Source of the DNA: an uncultured bacterium
GTDB lineage: Bacteria; Spirochaetota; Spirochaetia; Sphaerochaetales; Sphaerochaetaceae
Length of the DNA: 14,883 nt
Assembly (NCBI GenBank): GCA_905215015.1
Contig: CAJMOS010000076.1
Location: 1 to 14,883 of the forward strand
Direction: 5' to 3'
The notes beneath the pieces were generated by a model that did no database searches, had not been told where the DNA came from, and saw only the letters and a list, made by a program, of their open reading frames with translations. Positions 1-5,659 of the stretch are shown here, piece after piece; position 1 is the stretch's first letter, and the number at the start of each line of letters is the position of its first letter. The translations under genes and the position numbers were made by a program.

Positions 1-95
1 AGGCCGCGGCCGCCCTCTTCGGCAACTCTTCCCTCTTCCCCTCTCGCTGTCCTCTGGAAAAACCGTTGCGCTTTCTGCTTGTCGCTCAAGCGCTC
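1..95 (-). other. Unidentified 5' region of a leftward transcript
   Basis: This is the stretch downstream of the leftward promoter at 100-128, and it runs off the window. Nothing identifiable is encoded. On the minus strand it begins with a perfect 5-bp hairpin (GCTTG / CAAGC, plus positions 77-91). A competing GCGCTT / AAGCGC pairing uses 68-73 and 88-93. Then come a purine-rich segment and a GC-rich end. A minus-strand frame opens at ATG 101-99 and stays open to position 1 (about 33 codons, rich in R, E and G). That ATG lies inside the -10 element, so the promoter and this start cannot both be used. It could be the leader of an mRNA or the 5' end of a stable RNA; I do not recognise it. Confidence 0.25.
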
Positions 96-99
96 ATGC

Positions 100-150
100 A
101 TAGTACCACCAAGCACTGCATTAGTCAAGAATTTTTTATAATTTTTCGGG
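100..150 (-). promoter_or_regulatory. Strong sigma70-type promoter with UP-like element, firing leftward
   Basis: Read on the minus strand, a -35 box TTGACT (plus 123-128) is followed by a 17-base spacer and a -10 box TACTAT (plus 100-105). Immediately upstream of the -35 is an almost pure A/T run (plus 129-146) resembling the UP element of rRNA and other stable-RNA promoters. The predicted start is near plus 93-95. There is no clear terminator between the upstream RNase gene (stop at 201) and this promoter. The gene it serves lies outside the window. Confidence 0.55.
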
Positions 151-200
151 TTTTCCAAATTTTACAATGGATTCACAATGCATTGGTTGGAAAATTGTCA

Positions 201-1874
201 TTACGCATCCTTCCCCCACTTCATTCCAAGGAACTCGAGGTCGCTGGCCAGCCGGCTCAACGTGTTGCTCATGCGCACAGCCTCCTTGGCGGAGATGTGC
301 TGGTCCTCCGCCTGCTTACGCAGCAAGGCAAGCAACCCGTTGAGCGCACGCTGCTGCTTGTCCAGTTCCGCGATCGCCTCGTCCAGTTCCCTCTGGTAGG
401 GCAGCTTTCCCACCTCGAAATGGGTTGTCTTCGGCAGACTCGCCTCGTCAAGCAGGTCAAACCGCTCCAGCTGCTTTGGCGCGTAAGCCTTGATGCCCAG
501 CGTGCTGGCAACATGGCTGGCGAACGCAAGGGCGCTGTCCTCTTCGCCGTGGTTGACGAAAATGTAGCGGGGTTTGGTGCTGAGGTTCTTGATCCACTGG
601 ATCAGGCCGTCCCGGTCGGCGTGGCCGCTGATACCCTCAAGTTTGCGGATCTCGCAGTTGACGTCCACCTGTTCCCCGAACAACGTCACATGCCGGGCAC
701 CGTCGAGGATCGAACGGCCAAGCGTCCCCTCTGCCTGGTATCCGGTGAAGACAAGCGTGCACTCCTTTCTCCAAAGGTTGTGCTTCAGATGATGGCGGAT
801 CCGGCCAGCCTCGCACATGCCGCTTGCGCTGATGATGACGCAGCTTTCCTCGCGGGAGTTCAGCGCCTTACTGTCGGCACTGTCGGTGATGGTCACCAGA
901 CCGGGGAAAACCAGCGGGTTGATGCCCTTCTTCACCAACTCCATCGCTTCGCTGTCATAATATCCCTCGACATTGGCGGCGAACACGCCGGTCGCTTTCA
1001 CGGAAAGGGGGCTATCGACAAAAACCGGTATCTGCCTCAACTCGGGGCAAAGACGGTTGGTGACAATCAGCCGCATCAGGTAGAGCATCTCCTGGGTCCT
1101 GCCGACAGAGAAAGCGGGAATGATCACGTTTCCCCCGCGGGCGAAGGTACGGCTGATCCAGCCAGCCAGTTCCTTGGCGCGGACGATGTTGGGGACGCTA
1201 TGTCCCACCGCTCCCGGCGGAAGCTCGTGCAGCCGGTCTCCATAGGTCGACTCGATCAGGACGTAGTCGGCCCCCTCGATCGGCTGCGGGTCCTTGATCA
1301 GAGGCTGGTCAAGGTTGCCGACGTCACCGCTTGCGATCAGCTTGCGCTTCTCGCCCCCTTCCTCCATCCAGATCTCGATGCACGCGCTGCCCAACATGTG
1401 GCCCGCGTCGTTGAACCTGAAGCTCATCCCTTTGGACAACTGGATGGTCTCTCCGTACTCGGCGGTCTTGAAAAACCCCATCGCGCGCTGGGCGTCCTCT
1501 ACCGTATAGATAGGAACGACCTCTTTGCCACCACCGCGCTTGGCCTTTCGGTTCCTCCATTCCGCTTCCATCTCCTGGATGTGGGCGCTGTCGTTGAGCA
1601 TGATCTCGCACAAGTCCGCAGTCGCCTTGGTCGCCCAGATGGATCCCTTGAACCCTTCCTTCGCCAGGAGCGGAATCCATCCGCTATGGTCGATATGGGC
1701 GTGGGTCAAGAGGACCGCGTCGATCTCGGAAGCCCTGAACAGCAGGTCAGGCATCTGCTTCTCGTCATTGCCTTGGGGCATTCCGCAATCGATCAGGACC
1801 GAACGGCCCGCACAGTTCAAGAGTGTGCAACTTCCAGTAACGTGCCTCGCGGCACCGATAAAGGTAATTCTCAT
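201..1874 (-). CDS. Beta-CASP metallo-beta-lactamase RNase (RNA-processing exonuclease, COG1236-like)
   Basis: This is a 557-residue cytoplasmic zinc hydrolase of the metallo-beta-lactamase/beta-CASP family (TTHA0252 and CPSF73 relatives), expected to cleave or degrade RNA. Visible motifs are the zinc-binding HAHIDHSG (H58, H60, D62, H63), GHMLG with H159, and SGD with D184. The beta-CASP motifs are A in IESTYG (E208), B in SGHAD (H418) and C in VNHGEE (H442). All expected catalytic residues are present. After about residue 490 there is a helical, charged tail of about 65 residues that may form a coiled coil or dimerisation element. I chose ATG 1874 because the protein then begins at the first beta strand (MRITFIGAARHVTG) and has AGAGAGG a few bases upstream. 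An in-frame extension to 1946 has no family character. It is transcribed divergently from the LUD gene. The exact RNA substrate cannot be read from sequence. Confidence 0.9.
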   Translation of the reverse strand: MRITFIGAARHVTGSCTLLNCAGRSVLIDCGMPQGNDEKQMPDLLFRASEIDAVLLTHAHIDHSGWIPLLAKEGFKGSIWATKATADLCEIMLNDSAHIQEMEAEWRNRKAKRGGGKEVVPIYTVEDAQRAMGFFKTAEYGETIQLSKGMSFRFNDAGHMLGSACIEIWMEEGGEKRKLIASGDVGNLDQPLIKDPQPIEGADYVLIESTYGDRLHELPPGAVGHSVPNIVRAKELAGWISRTFARGGNVIIPAFSVGRTQEMLYLMRLIVTNRLCPELRQIPVFVDSPLSVKATGVFAANVEGYYDSEAMELVKKGINPLVFPGLVTITDSADSKALNSREESCVIISASGMCEAGRIRHHLKHNLWRKECTLVFTGYQAEGTLGRSILDGARHVTLFGEQVDVNCEIRKLEGISGHADRDGLIQWIKNLSTKPRYIFVNHGEEDSALAFASHVASTLGIKAYAPKQLERFDLLDEASLPKTTHFEVGKLPYQRELDEAIAELDKQQRALNGLLALLRKQAEDQHISAKEAVRMSNTLSRLASDLEFLGMKWGKDA

Positions 1875-1894
1875 GGTGGCCTCTCTTATCGGGA

Positions 1895-1922
1895 AGTGTA
1901 GCACAATTTCGGACGCCCCCAA
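1895..1922 (-). promoter_or_regulatory. Probable promoter of the beta-CASP RNase gene
   Basis: On the minus strand there is an extended -10, TGC followed by TACACT (plus 1895-1900), with a weak -35 TTGGGG (plus 1917-1922) 16 bases upstream. Transcription would start near 1888, leaving a leader of about 14 bases that contains the AGAGAGG ribosome site of the gene starting at 1874. The TGn extension compensates for the poor -35. It is predicted by eye only. Confidence 0.4.
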
Positions 1923-1955
1923 CCCGAAGAACACATTCTTCCACATTCACGGCGG

Positions 1956-1984
1956 TTGTTGGGGATGGGCTTTGGGTGTATCAT
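1956..1984 (+). promoter_or_regulatory. Possible promoter of the LUD-ADH operon, close to a leaderless start
   Basis: A TATCAT -10 (1979-1984, five of six consensus bases) lies 17 bases after a weak TTGTTG -35 (1956-1961). The expected start site falls at about 1990-1992, that is, at the ATG of the LUD gene. No well-spaced Shine-Dalgarno precedes that ATG; the G-run ends one base before it. If real, the transcript would be leaderless or nearly so. The -35 is poor and the call is tentative. Confidence 0.25.
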
Positions 1985-1991
1985 GGGGGAC

Positions 1992-2669
1992 ATGGATGCA
2001 AATGACAAGAAAATCCTGCAGATGCGGGTGAAACGCACGATCGAGGCGCTTGGAAAGAACCATATCCAGGCAACCTTCATCCCGGAGGTGAAGGATGTGG
2101 CCCCCATGGTGCGTTCCTTGATGGCAAAGGGATCGAGCTGTGCCGTTGGAGGTTCCATCAGCTTGTTCGAAAGCGGCGTGATCGACCTGCTCAACAGCGG
2201 CGACTACGACTTCAAGAGCCGGTATGCGGCAAAAACCCCCGAGGAGGTGCTGGCAAGCCAATACGCCGCCTTCACCGTCGACACCTTCCTGGCGAGCGCC
2301 AACGCGGTCACCGAGCACGGCGAACTGTACCTGGTGGACGGCAAGGGCACCCGGATCGCCCCGATCATCTTCGGGCCGAAACAGGTGATCCTGGTCTGCT
2401 CCACCGACAAGATCGTCCCCGACCTCCAGGCCGCGGTCGTCCGCGTCAAGGAGGAGGCCGCTCCCGCCAACGTGCTGCGCCTCGGTTGCGACACGGCATG
2501 CGCCAAGAACGGAAGGTGCATGAACCCGACCTGCGACAGCAGAAACCTGATGGCGCTACCCGCCGGAGCCTGCGAGCATACCGTCTGCCGCGATTACCTG
2601 GTGCTCGGCAACCAGTTGGTGCCCAACCGTATCAAGGTCCTGTTCGTACCCGCCCAAATCGGATATTGA
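1992..2669 (+). CDS. LUD-domain (DUF162, lactate-utilisation-like) protein
   Basis: A 225-residue protein of the LUD/DUF162 family (PF02589-like, related to LutC/LutB domains of the lactate-oxidation complex). Family signs are the nucleotide-fold-like AVGGSISLFESGVIDLL segment near residues 51-67, the FGPKQVILV strand near 127-135, and the C-terminal cysteine region. That region holds C166, C170, C176, C181, C194 and C199, followed by the typical ending RIKVLFVPAQIGY. The stand-alone LUD domain, without the 4Fe-4S ferredoxin part of LutB, has no firmly known reaction; a redox or Fe-S-linked role is inference. Start choice is uncertain: TTG 1956, ATG 1965 and ATG 1983 are also in frame, but their extra residues are not family-like. 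The gene sits 22 bases before an iron alcohol dehydrogenase and is probably co-transcribed with it. Confidence 0.8.
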   Translation: MDANDKKILQMRVKRTIEALGKNHIQATFIPEVKDVAPMVRSLMAKGSSCAVGGSISLFESGVIDLLNSGDYDFKSRYAAKTPEEVLASQYAAFTVDTFLASANAVTEHGELYLVDGKGTRIAPIIFGPKQVILVCSTDKIVPDLQAAVVRVKEEAAPANVLRLGCDTACAKNGRCMNPTCDSRNLMALPAGACEHTVCRDYLVLGNQLVPNRIKVLFVPAQIGY

Positions 2670-2691
2670 CACCAGAACAAGGAGATAGTTT

Positions 2692-3864
2692 ATGGTATAC
2701 GATTTCGTCTATTACACCCCTACCAAGGTGGTATTCGGCAAGGACAAGGTCGATGAGACCGGAAAGCTACTGAAGGAATTTGGCGCCAAAAAGGTATTGA
2801 TCCACTATGGCAGCCACCATGCCGTCAAGAGCGGCCTGATCGCCAGGATCAAGAAGCTGCTTGATGCGGAGGGCATCGCCTCAGTCGAACTTGGCGGCGT
2901 CGTCCCCAACCCGCGCATCTCCCTGGCCCGCAAGGGGGTCGAGCTCTGCAAGGCCGAAAAGGTCGATTTCCTGCTTGCCGTCGGAGGCGGTTCGGTCATC
3001 GACTCCTGCAAGGCGATCGGCTACGCCCTCTTCAACGGCGGAGATCCCTGGGATTTCTATGACGGGACCCGCAAGCCCGCCGGGTGCACCCCGATCGGGT
3101 CAGTCCTGACCATCGCGGCCGCGGGAAGCGAGATGAGCGACTCTTCCGTCCTGACCAACGAGGACGGCTGGCTGAAGCGCGGCTGCAACAGCGACTATTG
3201 CCGCTGCAAGTTCGCCATCGAGGACCCGATGCTGACCATGAGCCTTCCGGCCTACCAGACCGCCTGCGGAGTCACCGATATCCTGATGCACACGATGGAG
3301 CGCTACTTCTGCCATGCCGAGGGCAGCCCCCTCACCGATGAAATCGCCGAGGGAATCATGCGCGCCGTCAGGGAAGCCGGACTGACACTTGTCAAAGACC
3401 CCGGCAACTATGATGCCCGGAGCGTGGTGATGTTCGGATCGTCCCTTTCCCACAACAACCTGACCGCCATGGGCAACGCCAGCAGGGGCGATTGGGCGTG
3501 CCACCAGCTGGAACATGAGCTAGGAGGCATGTTCGACTGCGCCCACGGAGCCGGGCTCGCCGCCCTGTGGCCAACCTGGGCCCGCTATGTCGAGAAGCGC
3601 AACCCCGAGCGTTTCATCCGCTTCGGCAAACAGGTCTTCGGCGTCGACGCCAAGAGCGCCGAGGACACGATCCGTGCCGTCGAGGCCTTTTACAAGCAGC
3701 TCGGCATGCCGACCAACATGAAGGAGCTGGGCATCCAGCCGACCGACAAGCAGATCGACGAGCTGACCGAGAAGGCGACCAATTTCGGCAAGCGCACGCT
3801 GGGAGACTTCATGGTGCTCCACGCCAAGGAGATCCACGACATCTACACCCAGGCCAGAGGCTGA
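2692..3864 (+). CDS. Iron-containing alcohol dehydrogenase (BdhA/YqhD-type, NAD(P)H-dependent)
   Basis: A 390-residue group III metal-dependent alcohol dehydrogenase, likely reducing an aldehyde to the alcohol with NAD(P)H in the cytoplasm. The N-terminal domain carries the cofactor signature VGGGSVID at residues 97-104. The C-terminal domain carries the metal ligands D196 and H200 (TDILMH), H271 (ACHQLEHELGG) and H285 (DCAHGAG). The 14-residue spacing of the last two histidines matches YqhD and FucO. The length is usual for the family and no key residue is missing. AAGGAG sits seven bases upstream of the ATG. It is the second gene of the LUD operon and ends 24 bases before a strong terminator. 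Substrate (butanal, methylglyoxal-like or other aldehydes) cannot be settled from the sequence; NADP versus NAD preference was not judged. Confidence 0.92.
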   Translation: MVYDFVYYTPTKVVFGKDKVDETGKLLKEFGAKKVLIHYGSHHAVKSGLIARIKKLLDAEGIASVELGGVVPNPRISLARKGVELCKAEKVDFLLAVGGGSVIDSCKAIGYALFNGGDPWDFYDGTRKPAGCTPIGSVLTIAAAGSEMSDSSVLTNEDGWLKRGCNSDYCRCKFAIEDPMLTMSLPAYQTACGVTDILMHTMERYFCHAEGSPLTDEIAEGIMRAVREAGLTLVKDPGNYDARSVVMFGSSLSHNNLTAMGNASRGDWACHQLEHELGGMFDCAHGAGLAALWPTWARYVEKRNPERFIRFGKQVFGVDAKSAEDTIRAVEAFYKQLGMPTNMKELGIQPTDKQIDELTEKATNFGKRTLGDFMVLHAKEIHDIYTQARG

Positions 3865-3888
3865 ACTCCCTGAGAGGATTATCGTTTT

Positions 3889-3926
3889 CCGGCATCCCGG
3901 GGCCAAAGCGGGATGCCGGCTTTTTC
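3889..3926 (+). terminator. Rho-independent terminator of the LUD-ADH operon
   Basis: A perfect 11-bp stem, CCGGCATCCCG (3889-3899) pairing with CGGGATGCCGG (3909-3919), encloses a 9-base loop. It is followed by CTTTTTCC on the plus strand. It lies 24 bases after the dehydrogenase stop. Confidence 0.88.
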
Positions 3927-3944
3927 CTCGATGGACAAGCAAAG

Positions 3945-3983
3945 AAAGACCGCCTGTAACAGGAGCGTTACGAGGCGGTCTTT
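3945..3983 (-). terminator. Bidirectional hairpin terminator, main use for the EIIA/ATPase operon
   Basis: AAAGACCGCCT (3945-3955) pairs perfectly with AGGCGGTCTTT (3973-3983). Inside, GTAAC/GTTAC extends the stem past one unpaired base, leaving a small AGGAGC loop. On the minus strand the stem runs into TCTTTCTTTG, a T-rich tail, 22 bases after the EIIA stop. On the plus strand the tail TTTCTC is also T-rich, so it can backstop the dehydrogenase transcript. Confidence 0.8.
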
Positions 3984-4004
3984 CTCTACGCTTGCGCCGT
4001 TGCG

Positions 4005-4460
4005 TCAGTTGTCGGTAAACAGGTCGTAGACCTCATCTGCCGAACGGGCGGAGAGCAGCATCTTCCTCATCAGAGGGGAAGAACAGGTGCGGGCGATCGA
4101 GGCGAGCAGCTCGACATGGGCGCCAGCCTCGTCCGCAGGGGCGAGCACCAAGAAAAAGAGCCGGGTCGGTTCCCCGTCCGGGGAGCCGAAGTCGATCGGG
4201 TTCTTGCTGATTCCGACCACCAACCGGATGTGCTTCATCCAGGCAAGCTTCGCATGGGGGATCGCGACCCCGCTGCCGATTCCGGTCGAACCAAGGGCCT
4301 CGCGGTCAAAGACCGCATCGAGAATCGCCTTGCGCTTTTCCGGCGTGTACTCCTTGTCATTGGCAAGGGTATCCACCAGTTCGGTGAGGACCGAACGCTT
4401 GTCCGTGCTGACCAAGGGTACCTTGATCAAATGCTTCTCGATTACGTCTCCAAGATGCAT
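4005..4460 (-). CDS. PTS EIIA type-2 (fructose/mannitol/PtsN-like) protein
   Basis: A 151-residue single-domain PTS_EIIA_2 protein, cytoplasmic, expected to accept phosphate from HPr or NPr on a histidine. The active-site signature GIGSGVAIPHAK places the phospho-histidine at H69. The ending VYDLFTDN and the segment VPLVSTDKRSVLTELVDTLA fit the fold. No EIIB or EIIC domain is fused or adjacent, so a regulatory, PtsN-type role is more likely than sugar transport; this is inference. A strong AAGGAGG precedes the ATG by five bases. The gene starts 10 bases after the stop of the stress-protein gene and is the last gene before the terminator. Its linkage to the ATPase genes suggests it acts on, or senses with, that system. 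It could instead be a sugar-system orphan. Confidence 0.88.
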   Translation of the reverse strand: MHLGDVIEKHLIKVPLVSTDKRSVLTELVDTLANDKEYTPEKRKAILDAVFDREALGSTGIGSGVAIPHAKLAWMKHIRLVVGISKNPIDFGSPDGEPTRLFFLVLAPADEAGAHVELLASIARTCSSPLMRKMLLSARSADEVYDLFTDN

Positions 4461-4470
4461 AGGGGCCTCC

Positions 4471-4959
4471 TTATCTCATAGAATCGAACGCCTGCCAGAC
4501 GTCCTCATCATCCTTGACGACAAGCACCGGGCAGGGGCTTGTGCGCATCATCCGGTCCGTCTCCGAGGCAAGTTCCTCCCTCCGGCTACGGATCTGGGTC
4601 ACTCCACCGATGACCAAAAGGTCGGCGCCACGCTCCTTGAGCAGCTTGGTGACCTCGGCATGGACGGTTCCTTCGAGCTTGACCGTCTCCACCTCGACAT
4701 GCTTCTGGCTGGCAAGCCGCTGGGCGTGTCTCAGATAGCGGTCGGTGTCGTCCTGCAGTTCCTTCTGGTACTGGTTGCGCTCCACATCCACAAAGATACC
4801 CGCATGGACCAATTCATTCAATGCCTTGGTATTGACGACTGAGGCAGCGATGAGCTTCGCGTCATTCTGCTGGGCAAGCAGGATCGCGTACATGATGGCG
4901 CTCAACGCGTCCTCGGATCCATCCACATAGGCGACAATCGTCTTAAACGGAACTCCCAT
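4471..4959 (-). CDS. Universal stress protein (UspA family)
   Basis: A 162-residue cytoplasmic UspA-fold protein. The first strand FKTIVAYVDGSEDA, the central VTKLLKERGADLLVIGG and the last strand CPVLVVKDDED are typical. The usual ATP-binding signature G-x2-G-x9-G-[ST] is not seen after VIGG: the segment reads VTQIRSRREELASETDR. It is therefore probably of the non-ATP-binding UspA type. The start ATG 4959 is preceded by a clear GGAGG six bases away, while the longer in-frame start at 4989 is not supported. The gene overlaps the end of subunit D by 17 bases, which implies translational coupling to the ATPase operon. EIIA follows after 10 bases. Its exact function is unknown, as for most Usp proteins. 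Confidence 0.88.
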   Translation of the reverse strand: MGVPFKTIVAYVDGSEDALSAIMYAILLAQQNDAKLIAASVVNTKALNELVHAGIFVDVERNQYQKELQDDTDRYLRHAQRLASQKHVEVETVKLEGTVHAEVTKLLKERGADLLVIGGVTQIRSRREELASETDRMMRTSPCPVLVVKDDEDVWQAFDSMR

Positions 4960-5647
4960 TCTGAACCTCCTCTCCCGGGCGCACGACATGCGCCGTCAGG
5001 GCGGCGCGGTGCGGATCCTTTACCTGGCGTGCGCGCTCCATCCGGTCCTTGACCACCTTCAGGAGGATGAAGCTCTCCCGCTCAGCCTCCTCGATGCGGT
5101 CACGCATGAAGCGGATCGTCTCCTCGTCATCGGGAATGACGATCTTCTCGAGGGCGTTGACCTTCCGGATCGTCTTCTTGACCTCGCGCGCCAGACGCAT
5201 GATCGAAACCTTCAGCTCGGCGAGCTTGCCCATCAGCTCGAGCGCGTCGCGGTACTTTCCCACCGACAGCTCGCTGATGAAGCTGGTTCCCTCGCTGGAG
5301 AAATAGGGGCTGTGGTCGGTAAAGGTGGTCTCCACCTTCGGCAACGCCACGCCCATCACCTTCCGGCTCCCCACCTCGATCGAATAATCGATGTTGATGG
5401 CTCCCCCCAGGTTCGCGACCTTCAGGCGTCCCATGTGCATGATCGACTCGACAAGGCTCTCATGGGCCTCCTTCAGCGCATCCTGCACCCTGCTTTGGTA
5501 ATCAACGGCCTGGTCGACCAGGGTCAGAAGCTCGACGACCAGAATCGAACGTTTCTGGTCGAGCAGCTCATGCCCCAGTTTCGCGAACTGAAGGTCTTCG
5601 GACAGTTTCATCAAGTTGCTCCGTGTCGGAGCGAGGCTCGTATTCAA
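4943..5647 (-). CDS. atpD: V/A-type ATPase subunit D (central rotor shaft)
   Basis: A 234-residue shaft subunit (NtpD family). D forms the long antiparallel coiled coil turning inside the A3B3 head. The N-terminal signature APTRSNLMKLSEDLQFAKLGHELLDQKR is diagnostic, as is the second long helix (about 135-215), ending in EEAERESFILLKVVKDR. The start is a TTG at 5647: GGGGAG lies six bases upstream and the conserved N-terminus begins right there, while the next ATG (residue 13) would remove it. It follows subunit B after 12 bases, and its end overlaps the stress-protein gene. The C-terminal tail after about residue 215 (PGEEVQNGSSV) is not conserved. Confidence 0.93.
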   Translation of the reverse strand: MNTSLAPTRSNLMKLSEDLQFAKLGHELLDQKRSILVVELLTLVDQAVDYQSRVQDALKEAHESLVESIMHMGRLKVANLGGAINIDYSIEVGSRKVMGVALPKVETTFTDHSPYFSSEGTSFISELSVGKYRDALELMGKLAELKVSIMRLAREVKKTIRKVNALEKIVIPDDEETIRFMRDRIEEAERESFILLKVVKDRMERARQVKDPHRAALTAHVVRPGEEVQNGSSV

Positions 5648-5659
5648 AGCAGACTCCCC

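Noticed and set aside
151..194. Inverted repeat TTTTCCAA / TTGGAAAA downstream of the RNase gene
   Set aside because: The stem is A/T-rich, the loop is 28 bases, and no T-tract follows directly; not a convincing terminator.
66..1901. Long plus-strand open frame of 611 codons opposite the RNase gene
   Set aside because: It is antisense to a gene with all catalytic motifs, has no recognisable domain, and its composition (L, V, D, H, G, R-rich) is typical of the shadow of a GC-rich gene.
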